The notes under the pieces were generated by a model that worked only from the letters and a program-made list of their open reading frames with translations, did not search any database and was not told the origin of the DNA. Below, in pieces: positions 9,220 through 16,842 of a stretch of DNA of 64,000 nucleotides; position 1 is the first letter of the stretch, and every line of letters begins with the position of its first letter. The DNA comes from Janthinobacterium sp051380735 (GTDB lineage: Bacteria > Pseudomonadota > Gammaproteobacteria > Burkholderiales > Burkholderiaceae_D), in the NCBI RefSeq assembly GCF_051380735.1, contig NZ_JBNYXQ010000001.1, positions 1,550,001 to 1,614,000 on the forward strand, written 5' to 3'. Position numbers and translations under genes: made by a program.

Positions 9220-9852
9220 TTAAGGATGAGAGGGTGGGCCGGCCAGCAGGCCATTGAGGAGCATGTCAAGAGCGCCCTGCGATGCGGCCAGGCGCGCCGG
9301 CGGATCGCCATCGGCTTCGGCGATCCAGAAGGCCGCTTCGGTCACCGCCCCATACAGCATGCGCGCCGTCACGCCCGCATGCGATGGCCGCACCACGCCG
9401 TCGTCGATCAGCGCTTGCAGTGCAGACTCGAGCGCGGCGATGCCGATTCGCTGGTGCGCTTGCGGCACGTCGCCGAACATGGCGCGCGCGTCCTGCAGGA
9501 TGATGCGGCGCAGTTCGGGCACCAGCGCCAGCTGCAGGTAGCCCTGGCAGCGGCGACGCAAGGCTTCCCAGGGAGTCGCCGCAGCATCCGCCATGGCCTG
9601 CAGGTGCAGACCGACCTCGCCTTCGAGCTGGTCGATGACGGCCAGCAGCAGCTTTTCCTTGCTACCGAAATGGTGGTACAGCGCGCCTCGCGTGAGGCCG
9701 ACGGCGGCCGTGAAATCGTCCATCGAGGTCTGCGCGTAGCCCTGTTCGGCAAACGCCTGGCGCGCCGCAGCCAGCAGCCTGGCACGGGTTTCCTCGATCA
9801 TGGCGCTGCGGCTGCGGCGCGTGGTGGTGACAGTTGATACAGGCACGGGCAT
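9220..9852 (-). CDS. TetR family regulator, autoregulated, upstream of cytochrome b561
   Basis: A cytoplasmic repressor of about 210 residues with the N-terminal helix-turn-helix TSMDDFTAAVGLTRGALYHHFGSKEKLL and a divergent ligand-binding C-terminus (a TetR_C-type helical bundle). The start is uncertain: ATG at 9852, GTG at 9846 (which has AAAGGA at a good distance) and GTG at 9861 are all in frame; ATG is given here. Two palindromes of the same core lie directly upstream (9856-9880, 9889-9911), and the upper one covers the start region, so it very probably represses itself and the following cytochrome gene. The inducer is unknown. Confidence 0.88.
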   Translation of the reverse strand: MPVPVSTVTTTRRSRSAMIEETRARLLAAARQAFAEQGYAQTSMDDFTAAVGLTRGALYHHFGSKEKLLLAVIDQLEGEVGLHLQAMADAAATPWEALRRRCQGYLQLALVPELRRIILQDARAMFGDVPQAHQRIGIAALESALQALIDDGVVRPSHAGVTARMLYGAVTEAAFWIAEADGDPPARLAASQGALDMLLNGLLAGPPSHP

Positions 9853-9855
9853 TCC

Positions 9856-9880
9856 TTTCACATACGAAGCGTATGTGAAA
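9856..9880. promoter_or_regulatory. TetR operator 1
   Basis: Inverted repeat with 11-bp arms TTTCACATACG / CGTATGTGAAA around a 3-bp centre AAG. It sits at the start region of the tetR gene and shares its core with operator 2; the centres are 32 bp apart, about three helical turns. Confidence 0.75.
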
Positions 9881-9888
9881 GCATATTA

Positions 9889-9911
9889 TTGACATACGCT
9901 TCGTATGTCAA
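9889..9911. promoter_or_regulatory. TetR operator 2
   Basis: Inverted repeat with 10-bp arms TTGACATACG / CGTATGTCAA around CTT, the complement of the operator 1 centre. Both sites carry CATACG-N3-CGTATG, so one regulator likely binds both. It lies upstream of tetR and 18 bp past the end of xylB, which is transcribed toward it. Confidence 0.75.
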
Positions 9912-9929
9912 TGCAAAATTGCCCTGCCG

Positions 9930-11402
9930 TCAGCGCGCCGCCGTCGCTCCTGCAAACTCTTCACGCAACAGCGGATACAGGCGGCGGTAGCGGGCCAGGC
10001 GGTCGGCCAGCACGTTTGATGCCTGTGGCGCGATGGTTTCCTGCACCGCAGGCCGGCTGCATACCTCGCCTGGCGAGCGGCCGGTGACGGCCATTTGCGC
10101 CAGACGCGCGGCGCCCATGGTGCCGCCGGCCACGCCATGGTCGTGGCGCAGCACGTCCAGGCCCGAAGCGCTGGCGCACAATTGCGCCCAGAAGCGGCTG
10201 CGCGAGCCGCCGCCGACAAACGACGCCTGCGTCAAGCGGGTGCCGGCGTTGCGCAGCGCCTCGTTGCCGTCGGCCATGGCAAACGCCACGCCTTCCATCG
10301 CCGCATACGCCAGCTCGGCGCGGCCGTGTTCCGTCGACAGGCCGAAAAATACGCCGCGCGCGGTGGCGTCGTTGTGCGGCGTACGCTCGCCGCTCAGGTA
10401 AGGCAGGAAGAGCGGCGCCTTGCGCGCGTCGACCTTTTCAGCCAGGCTGGCCAGTTCGCCGATATCGTTCGATTGCGTCAGCTGCGCCACCCAGGACAGG
10501 CTGGACGCCGCGCTGAGGATCACGCTCATCTGGTGCCAGCGCTCGGGCAGGCAGTGGCAGAACGCATGCACGCCCTGGCCGGGATTGGGTGCATAGCCGT
10601 CGCTACCGGCAAACAGTACGCCCGAGGTTCCCAGCGACAGCAGGCCGGCACCCGGCTCGACTACGCCCAGGCCGACGGCGGCCGCCGCATTGTCGCCGGC
10701 GCCGCCCGCCAGTATGACCGGGTGGCTGATGCCCCATTCCTGGCACAGCGAAGTGCGCACCTGGGCGGCGGCGGCGCTGCCCTCGACCAGGCGCGGCATG
10801 TGCTCGCGCGACAAGCCGGTGGCCGCCAGCATGCGCTCGGACCAGTCGCGTTTTGCCACGTCCAGCCACAGGGTGCCGGAAGCGTCGGACATGTCGGACA
10901 CGCACTCGCCGGTCAGCCGCAGCGCCACGTAATCCTTGGGCAGCAGCACGGTGGCGGTGGCGCGAAACAGCGCCGGCTCGTATTTTTGCAGCCACAGCAG
11001 TTTCGGCGCCGTAAAGCCCGGCATGGCCTGGTTGCCGGTGATGGCGCGTGATTCGGGCACCAGCGCTTCGAGTTCCACGCATTCGGCAAACGAGCGTGTG
11101 TCGTTCCACAAAATGGCCGCGCGCAGCACATGTTGCTGCTTGTCGAGCAGGGTCGCGCCATGCATCTGGCCCGATAATGCAATCCCGCGCAGGCCGGAAA
11201 ACGCCACCGGCTGGGCAGCGCGGATGGCCGCGATCACGTCCAGCGTGGCGTGCCACCAATCCTCGGGATTCTGTTCCGACCAGCCCGGATGCGGACTGGC
11301 CACGCGCAGCGCCACGCCGCTGCTGGCGAGGATGGTTTGCGTGTCGTCCGTCAGGATGGCCTTGACTTCGGAAGTGCCGATATCGATACCAAGATAAGTC
11401 AT
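9930..11402 (-). CDS. xylB: Xylulokinase
   Basis: Phosphorylates D-xylulose to xylulose-5-phosphate with ATP, feeding the pentose phosphate pathway. The 490-residue FGGY-family kinase starts MTYLGIDIGTSEVKAILTDD (phosphate-binding loop 1) and has SGQMHG, WNDTR, the GGAGDNAAAAVGLG segment with the catalytic Asp, and VGGGSRSRFWAQL of the C-terminal ATP domain. Length is normal. It follows the AraC regulator by 29 bp on the same strand, forming an operon. No xylose isomerase or polyol dehydrogenase is in the window, so the source of xylulose (xylose, arabinitol or another polyol) is open. Confidence 0.9.
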   Translation of the reverse strand: MTYLGIDIGTSEVKAILTDDTQTILASSGVALRVASPHPGWSEQNPEDWWHATLDVIAAIRAAQPVAFSGLRGIALSGQMHGATLLDKQQHVLRAAILWNDTRSFAECVELEALVPESRAITGNQAMPGFTAPKLLWLQKYEPALFRATATVLLPKDYVALRLTGECVSDMSDASGTLWLDVAKRDWSERMLAATGLSREHMPRLVEGSAAAAQVRTSLCQEWGISHPVILAGGAGDNAAAAVGLGVVEPGAGLLSLGTSGVLFAGSDGYAPNPGQGVHAFCHCLPERWHQMSVILSAASSLSWVAQLTQSNDIGELASLAEKVDARKAPLFLPYLSGERTPHNDATARGVFFGLSTEHGRAELAYAAMEGVAFAMADGNEALRNAGTRLTQASFVGGGSRSRFWAQLCASASGLDVLRHDHGVAGGTMGAARLAQMAVTGRSPGEVCSRPAVQETIAPQASNVLADRLARYRRLYPLLREEFAGATAAR

Positions 11403-11431
11403 GTGATTCCAAAAAATGTGTGAGGTGGCCG

Positions 11432-12310
11432 TCAGGCTGACGGTTCGGACATGTTCATCAGCAGGCAGGAGCGAAACTTCGAGGGCGACATCTGCTTGTG
11501 CGCCAAAAACTGGCGGTTGAAATTGGACAGGTTGTTGAAGCCGGTGCGGTAGCAGATATCGGTCACCTTCAGGTCGGTGTTCATCAGCAGTTCGCAGGCC
11601 AGCGCGATGCGCTCCTGGTTCACGTACTGGATAAACGAGGTCCCCGTGTGCTTGCGAAAGAAACGCGTGAACTTGAGCGTGTTCATCTCGGCCACGTCGG
11701 CCACGTCCTGCTCGCAAAAGTCCAGCGTGATGTTCTGCTTGATATACGCCAGCACCTGGTTGATGGTCGACGACATGTAGCGCCCGGCCTGCGCCATATA
11801 GGTCACGCTGGCCAGCGGACGGCGTTCGCGGCATGCGCACAGGGTGCCGAACAGGCGCGCGAACAGCTCGACCCGACGCAGGCCCTGCGCCGTCGTCAGC
11901 TCGCGCATCAGTGGCACCAGGCGCAGGCCCAGCGCGTCGGGAAACTGCAAGCCCCGCGAGGCCTCGCCCATCAGCGACTTCAGCGGCGCCAGTTCGGGAA
12001 ACAGCAAGGTGCAGCGCTCGATGAAATCGCTGGAGAACTGCAGCACCAGGTCGCGCTCGGGCAATACCATGCCCTCGGGCAGTTCGCTGACCCAGTTGTG
12101 CGGCAAGTTTGGCCCGGTCAGTATCAGGTTGCCCGGGCCGTAGCTGCCGATATGGTCGCCGATAAAAAACTTGCCGGTCGAAGTGATGATGAAGTGCAGC
12201 TCATACTCGGGGTGAAAATGCCATTTGGCCACCGTGTGCGGAAAACCATGGGCCCAGGCACGAAATGATTCGTGTGATGGCTTGTGGATCACTTCCAGGT
12301 CTGGTGTCAC
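11432..12310 (-). CDS. AraC family transcriptional regulator
   Basis: A roughly 292-residue activator with an N-terminal cupin sensor (VAKWHFHPEYELHFIITSTGKFFIGDHIGSYGPGNLILTGPNLPHNW) and a C-terminal double helix-turn-helix (DVADVAEMNTLKFTRFFRKHTGTSFIQYVNQERI, then DICYRTGFNNLSNFNRQF). The open frame extends to 12397, but the GTG at 12310 is preferred: GGGGAAACACC precedes it and the protein then starts at the conserved VTPDLEVIHKP. It heads the operon with xylB and likely activates it in response to a sugar or polyol. A 19-codon ORF with a strong ribosome site lies just upstream. Confidence 0.85.
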   Translation of the reverse strand: MTPDLEVIHKPSHESFRAWAHGFPHTVAKWHFHPEYELHFIITSTGKFFIGDHIGSYGPGNLILTGPNLPHNWVSELPEGMVLPERDLVLQFSSDFIERCTLLFPELAPLKSLMGEASRGLQFPDALGLRLVPLMRELTTAQGLRRVELFARLFGTLCACRERRPLASVTYMAQAGRYMSSTINQVLAYIKQNITLDFCEQDVADVAEMNTLKFTRFFRKHTGTSFIQYVNQERIALACELLMNTDLKVTDICYRTGFNNLSNFNRQFLAHKQMSPSKFRSCLLMNMSEPSA

Positions 12311-12344
12311 GGTGTTTCCCCTGCTCGGTCTCGATGGCGGTATT

Positions 12345-12404
12345 CTAACGGTTTGCCGCCAGCGACTGTCCGATTTGCTCCACGCTGCTGGCGACATTGG
12401 CCAT
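12345..12404 (-). CDS. Possible 19-codon upstream peptide of the araC-xylB operon
   Basis: A tiny ORF coding MANVASSVEQIGQSLAANR, with the ribosome site AAGGAG eight bases before the ATG, much stronger than that of the regulator gene 34 bp downstream. It may be a translated leader that couples to or tunes AraC translation, or the stub of a lost gene. It shows no signal peptide and no recognisable family. Only translation signals support it. Confidence 0.35.
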   Translation of the reverse strand: MANVASSVEQIGQSLAANR

Positions 12405-12531
12405 GTTCTTGACTCCTTGACGGCTGCTCAGGCCATGGTTATCTGTATCTTGACGTCGCCCCTCGTCAAACGCTTAAAACAAGGCCGGCCTGCCACCACT
12501 GCAAAAGCGGCCGGTTTTCAAATACTATTTT

Positions 12532-12551
12532 GTAACTGTTCAGCCTGAATG
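12532..12551. repeat. IS66 terminal inverted repeat, left
   Basis: GTAACTGTTCAGCCTGAATG, an exact reverse complement of the copy at 14292-14311. Confidence 0.9.
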
Positions 12552-12599
12552 ACCAAAGCTATTCGCATCATTCGCAGCGGTAACAGCGAAGTCACCTTG

Positions 12600-12806
12600 T
12601 CAGGCGACCGCCATGCATTCCCACCGACCGTCCGTATGCAGCGTGATCGGGTCAGCATTTCGCAAGTAGAATTCATCGACAGTCAGGCCGTCGATCAGGA
12701 CCGGACGCCGGACGCGCTTTTGCTTTCCGTTGATGAAGATGGTCATGAACTTCGCCTTCTCCAACTTCTGGACGGGGGGGGTAAGTTTGCGCTTCGCTTT
12801 GGCCAT
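12600..12806 (-). CDS. Small passenger ORF inside the IS66 element
   Basis: A 68-residue basic protein (MAKAKRKLTPPVQKLEKAKF...), downstream of the transposase on the same strand and ending about 50 bp inside the left repeat. The segment RVRRPVLIDGLTVDEFYLRN looks protein-like rather than random. No family is recognised. Codons 9-11 run through a C8 homopolymer, so slippage would easily change frame. No convincing ribosome site precedes the ATG; an internal ATG (MTIFINGK) is an alternative. Confidence 0.4.
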   Translation of the reverse strand: MAKAKRKLTPPVQKLEKAKFMTIFINGKQKRVRRPVLIDGLTVDEFYLRNADPITLHTDGRWECMAVA

Positions 12807-12838
12807 GGTATTGAGTGCGATCGTTGACTGTTCGGGTA

Positions 12839-14196
12839 CTACGCAGCTGGCATGACCGGATCGCCAGCAAATGCGCGGCGCAGAATTTCCAACATGCTGT
12901 GCCCCTGTTTTCGTAGCGTGTCGAGGCAGGATCGGATGGTGCAGAAATTGTCGGCGCCGGCAGTGGCGCGGAAGCAGCCCGATATTTTCTGTTTCACTTT
13001 GGGCATGCGTACGGCCCGTTCGGCGATGTTGTTGGAGAACGGAACGGTCGGATCGGCGATGAAGCGCAAGATGGCATCGGCATGCAGTCGGAAACGGCGC
13101 AACAAGTTGTGAGCGTCGGACTGTTTGCAGCGACCGGCTTTCCCGTCTGGCTTGAGCTTGAGAGGGTTCAATGGTTCGCCTTCGCGCACGATGTCGTGGT
13201 AGACAGTGGTAAAGGCGGCGATGGCATCGGCATCAAATGGCCGCCCTTGCTGCCGTGCCACCACACTCAATCGTTGGGGCATTGAGCAGCAGTTCTGCCA
13301 TGGCGGCCGGCCAATCCTGGCCCGTCACCTCTTGCGCATAGACCAGTTCTTGAAGGAGATGGGCATTGCACAAAGCATGCAAACCATCGTCGAGTTTCCA
13401 GTAAGGAGCCCAGCAATCATGGACCAGGATACCGACGCGTTTGGGGAGAATGCCGTGCGCGGCGATGGCTTCCAGGCCGCGCTTGGCGTGCATACCGTAC
13501 CACGTGAGATCCACCGTGGCAGCCACATGCATCCAGTGCAGCTTGCCGTCCACGCGCAGGCCCGATTCGTCGGCGCACATCACAGGCGCGTGGTGCAGCT
13601 GCCGTGCAATCAGCTCGGCCGTGCCCTGCAGAGCCACGCTGGCTTCGCAAACCCAGGCGTGCAAGGTTGCTGGCGACACCGACAAACTCGTCATCTCGCA
13701 GATCAACTCGGCGGCGCGCGCATATGGCAGCATTTGTCCCTGAGTCAGATGCACGCCCAGTGCGCGCACGTTCGGACCATATGACCGCAGCAGGAAAGGC
13801 GCTGTCGTGCCGCTGTCCGCAGGTGCAGACCACCGTGTAGACGCGGTGTTCGATCACATCGAAACACATCGTCGACACATCAAATACCTGGCGGCGTTCC
13901 AGCACTTGCGCCGCTTCGAGGGCCAGCGCGCAGTGTCAGTGGTTGCAGTGCGACGGCAGCGGATGATCCTCCGTGCCAGTGGGTTCGGCCACCCGCTTAA
14001 GCGTCGTGCCTTTATGGCCCGGTTGGCCACCAACGGCCTTGCCGGACTTGCCGCGCAATGAGCTGGTCTTCGGCTTCTTGGCCAGACCATCCGACGATGG
14101 TGGCTTGCTCGAATTGTCGCTGTTCATGCCCAGCTTCGCTTCGACCGCGTCCAGACGCGCAAACAGGGCGTCAATGACGCCTATCCTTGTCGGCAT
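12839..14196 (-). pseudogene. IS66-family transposase, frameshifted
   Basis: The pieces together give a typical IS66 TnpC: N-terminal coiled region and SSKPPSSDG motif with GGQPGHKG (frame of 13936-14196), zinc-finger part LERRQVFDVSTMCFDVIEHRVYTVVC (13417-13905), DDE core ADESGLRVDG and HDCWAPYWKLDDGLHALCNAHLLQEL (13233-13769), and the end NNIAERAVRMPKVKQKISGCFR with its catalytic Glu (12839-13282). The frame changes near 13940, 13790 and 13275. All three catalytic acidic residues remain, but no intact protein can be made. Loss looks recent because each piece is well preserved. Confidence 0.85.
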
Positions 14197-14291
14197 GGGA
14201 CAAGTGCGTAAGGTCGGTGCGAGGTGGTTTCGGTGGCATGCCGATATGATGCGGCAATTGCAAAGAGTTTACAACTGTTGATTACGCCGCT

Positions 14292-14311
14292 CATTCAGGC
14301 TGAACAGTTAC
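14292..14311. repeat. IS66 terminal inverted repeat, right
   Basis: CATTCAGGCTGAACAGTTAC, exactly complementary to 12532-12551. A T-run starts two bases outside it. Confidence 0.9.
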
Positions 14312-14367
14312 GCTTTTTTTTGCATGCGCCAAAGGCCCGGGTTTCTAAAAAAATATTTTCAAGGAGA

Positions 14368-14390
14368 CTGGTGATTTTTTATTTCACCAG
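14368..14390. terminator. Hairpin at the 3' end of the 14397-15089 gene
   Basis: Stem CTGGTGA / TCACCAG (7 bp) around an AT-only 9-base loop, 6 bp after the stop of the minus-strand gene. No T-run follows the stem directly, so termination is uncertain. Confidence 0.4.
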
Positions 14391-14396
14391 ACGATA

Positions 14397-15089
14397 TTAT
14401 TTGAGCGTATTAACTGCGACCGCAGCCGGCATCGCCCAAAAAGGTTCAGTCACACCCTGCCATAAATCAGCGCTTCGTTTCAAGCGCCACTGCGCCCCAG
14501 CTTGAACGAACCAAAATCCTGTAGCGCCGCATAGTTCACCCGACCCGTTCAGGCAAGTTTCGGCATAAATTAGCGCGCTGTGTCCATTGTTCGCGTAAGC
14601 GATCTTGGAAAACCCCACTGTGGTAAGCCACGACTTGGCGTTCTTCGGGTCTGCAGCCATTTCAGCCCGCTCCAGCTTGTCACGCCCAAGAAACCCGGAG
14701 AATGCCGCAGTTGACGCTGGTACGTCGAACCTGGGGATGCTGTTGTCGGCGTCCCCCCCCGACCCGGGCGCGAGCAGCGTATCTTCAAGCTCGGCTGGCA
14801 GTCCTGGCAGTGACCGCGCCAGTTGGTGCTCCGGGTCATGCCGTGGCACCCTGGGCACCATCATTGTAGCACTGCCAATTTTTTGGTCCCATACCGCAAA
14901 GTTTTGCGGCTTCTGATGTGTGAAGATGACTTTTAGTACATCACGGTAGAGCCCACCATCGGCGGGGGCGGCACGCGCGACCTCAGTAGACGCAAGAGCC
15001 GACAGTGCTAGAAATATGCCCTTAAAAATCTTGCGATGTTTGCTTATAATATGCTTTTCAAGGTAACTATTACTCGGTAAATTTATCAT
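14397..15089 (-). CDS. Exported protein of unknown function, divergent from the type I secretion locus
   Basis: A 230-residue protein with an N-terminal export signal (KIFKGIFLALSALASTEVARA, cleavage before APADGG). The frame is open up to 15224, but the ATG at 15089 has AAAGG at good spacing and the region above is AT-rich. The C-terminal half (TTVGFSKIAYANNGHSALIYAETCLNGSGELCGATGFWFVQAGAQWRLKRSADLW) resembles small beta-rich proteins with a paired-cysteine GxLCG loop; the two Cys could form a disulphide in the periplasm. Placed head to head with a candidate secreted hydrolase, it might be its immunity or inhibitor partner, which is inference from position and predicted location only. Confidence 0.6.
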   Translation of the reverse strand: MINLPSNSYLEKHIISKHRKIFKGIFLALSALASTEVARAAPADGGLYRDVLKVIFTHQKPQNFAVWDQKIGSATMMVPRVPRHDPEHQLARSLPGLPAELEDTLLAPGSGGDADNSIPRFDVPASTAAFSGFLGRDKLERAEMAADPKNAKSWLTTVGFSKIAYANNGHSALIYAETCLNGSGELCGATGFWFVQAGAQWRLKRSADLWQGVTEPFWAMPAAVAVNTLK

Positions 15090-15291
15090 TTTAAACCTTT
15101 GGTAATTATCGGTAACATCAAGGGCGGCTATCGCAAGCCAATGCCGCAAATATAATTCCAGCCGCCATCCATTGCAAGTTGCGCAATGTAAATTAAAGTA
15201 AATTAATATAGCTTTTCGATACAATATTCAGCTTTACAAAAATAAATTCGCTGGATAATATCGCCTTTCATTTTTAATAAATAAAGGTGAA

Positions 15292-15306
15292 ATGATGACA
15301 TATTAA
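15292..15306 (+). other. Strong start site closed by an in-frame stop before the secreted-protein gene
   Basis: AAAGGTGAA is followed by ATG ATG ACA TAT TAA. This is the best translation start in the region and is exactly in frame with the long ORF that opens at TTG 15322, with a TAA at 15304-15306 in between. Either a 4-residue leader is translated and ribosomes restart at TTG, or the stop is a nonsense mutation at codon 5. Confidence 0.6.
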
Positions 15307-15321
15307 TTTAATTCAGACTAT

Positions 15322-16791
15322 TTGACCAATACCCTGATTCCGGCTGTAAACTCGGCAGTGCTTGGAACGGAATTACAGGGCAACACGGCTGCCATTTCGC
15401 GGTTCAGCCTTGCAGGAGCGAGCAGCAGCTACAGCTTCGGCCTGTATCAATACGATGTCGCCGCGAATCCGGCGGCCAGGACTTTTTTGTCCGACATAGG
15501 CTTCAGCGCCACACAGATCGGCCAGCTCAGTCAGCATAACGCCCTCGACCCGTCCGTAGTACGCAGCCTGAACACGCAATTGAACACGGCGCTGAGCAAT
15601 CCTGACAATGCCATGCGACTGCAACTGTTGAACAACGCGTGGGCTGCGGGGCTGGTGTCGCAGCTTCAGACTGTACTCAATAATTTGGCCAGTTCGGGGC
15701 CTGTCGGCCAGGCTATGGCAGACCAGATCTATGCGAACACGGCGCTGCAGGTGCAGGTAATTGATTATGGCAACCAGTTCCATCTGGATTTGAACGGCAG
15801 CATGGCGAATTGGCTCAAGGGTAACGTCGTGAATATGCCTGGTGGGAATTTCCAGATTTCCCCAGGTACCGTGTTGACGAAAGATATGATACGCAGCTTC
15901 GTCATGGCAACCGATTACGGCGTCCATCACGCCAGCGCGGAGACGAACCGGGAAAATGCCCTGTTTAACGTGATCAACACGATACCCCAGGGACTGCCCG
16001 CAGAGGTTGGCGACACCAGCGAGAGTCCCACCATTGACAACTCGCGCATGCCGGTAGTGATCGTCAAGCCCAACTCGTGCGAGCTTGTCGACATTCGCGG
16101 GTTGCCGCTGACCGACGAGGATCTGGCCAACCTGCAGAGAGCCTGCTCGCAGGCAGCCGATGGCACGGCGGCGCCCGAAGGCAGCGCCGATGGCACAGTC
16201 GCTGGCGCCAACACTGACGATGGTGGCAACTTGTGGACGGCGCCCGACGGCGGTGACGGTGCTGATGCCGCTGACGGCGGGGGCAACACCGATCCGGCGG
16301 CCGGTGGTGGTGGTCCCGACATTGGCGCCGGCGAAGGCGACGATCCAGACATCGGTAGTGGCGGTGGTGGCGGTAGTGGCGGTGGTGGTGGCGGTAGTGG
16401 CGGTGGCGGTGGCGGTGGTGGTGGTGGTGGTGGTGGTGGTGGTGGTGGTGGTGGTGGTGGTGGCGGTGGTGGTGATGATGACAATACGCCGCACGAGGAG
16501 GAACGTATCAGCCCGACGTCGCTGCATGATGCGTCCAGATTAGGCAAGGCCGGCGGCGGCGCCAGCAACACGCCGACCTCGCACGACAAGGGCGCCGGGA
16601 CCGCCACGCTGTCATCAGCGTTGACAACGCAGGCGCCGGGCTTGCGTAGCGCCAGCCAGCTGATTCAATCGATGGCCAGCTTTAGCGCCCCATCGGGCGC
16701 AGTCAACCTGGACCAGGCCGGCGCTGCAGCGATCCATTCTGGTGCGATGAGTTTGACCGCCGGCCACCATCCTGCACGCAATGCTGCGTAA
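15322..16791 (+). CDS. Glycine-rich candidate type I secretion substrate with a lysozyme-like N-terminus
   Basis: A 489-residue protein with no signal peptide, directly before an ABC/HlyD/TolC export set, so probably exported by it. Residues 1-170 are folded-looking; TELQGN...SLAGASSSYSFGLYQYDV...FLSDIGFSATQIGQL recalls the Glu and SfGxxQxD pattern of lysozyme-like proteins (weak, by memory). Residues about 270-345 are acidic and Gly/Asp-rich, 345-385 are almost pure glycine coded by GGT/GGC repeats, and the last 100 residues are Ser/Ala-rich. It lacks GGxGxDxxx calcium repeats, so it is not a classic RTX protein. The TTG start is forced by an in-frame stop at 15304. Confidence 0.65.
   Translation: MTNTLIPAVNSAVLGTELQGNTAAISRFSLAGASSSYSFGLYQYDVAANPAARTFLSDIGFSATQIGQLSQHNALDPSVVRSLNTQLNTALSNPDNAMRLQLLNNAWAAGLVSQLQTVLNNLASSGPVGQAMADQIYANTALQVQVIDYGNQFHLDLNGSMANWLKGNVVNMPGGNFQISPGTVLTKDMIRSFVMATDYGVHHASAETNRENALFNVINTIPQGLPAEVGDTSESPTIDNSRMPVVIVKPNSCELVDIRGLPLTDEDLANLQRACSQAADGTAAPEGSADGTVAGANTDDGGNLWTAPDGGDGADAADGGGNTDPAAGGGGPDIGAGEGDDPDIGSGGGGGSGGGGGGSGGGGGGGGGGGGGGGGGGGGGGGGGDDDNTPHEEERISPTSLHDASRLGKAGGGASNTPTSHDKGAGTATLSSALTTQAPGLRSASQLIQSMASFSAPSGAVNLDQAGAAAIHSGAMSLTAGHHPARNAA
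16354..16473 (+). repeat. GGT/GGC trinucleotide tract coding polyglycine
   Basis: About 40 codons of nearly pure Gly with a few Ser, including a perfect (GGT)16 run at 16414-16461. Because the unit is 3 bp, slippage changes linker length without shifting frame. Confidence 0.9.
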
Positions 16792-16842
16792 CGGCTGCAT
16801 TGAGGTATAGCCGCTTCGGCGGCCCTCTCCTTCTTCGAGCGC

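Larger units (their letters stand above)
12532..14311. mobile_element. IS66-family insertion sequence (degenerate, about 1.78 kb)
   Basis: Bounded by perfect 20-bp inverted repeats (12532-12551 and 14292-14311, starting GTAACTG; GTAA ends are typical of IS66). It contains one IS66-type DDE transposase gene on the minus strand, broken by frameshifts, and a small passenger ORF; there is no tnpA or tnpB, as in the short ISBst12-like branch. The flanking 8-mers ACTATTTT and GCTTTTTT agree at only six positions, so there is no clear target duplication. It lies at the left border of the accessory island. Confidence 0.85.

Noticed and set aside
12524..14319. 8-bp target duplication around the IS66 element
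   Set aside because: ACTATTTT and GCTTTTTT differ at two positions; not a convincing duplication.
16354..16473. CRISPR-like repeat array
   Set aside because: Simple 3-bp repeat inside an ORF, no spacers and no cas genes.
15373..16527. 384-residue minus-strand frame with a long Thr run
   Set aside because: It is the complement of the polyglycine tract (ACC repeats) in the secreted-protein gene.
15322..16791. RTX toxin
   Set aside because: No GGxGxDxxx nonapeptide repeats; the glycine tract is a simple trinucleotide repeat.
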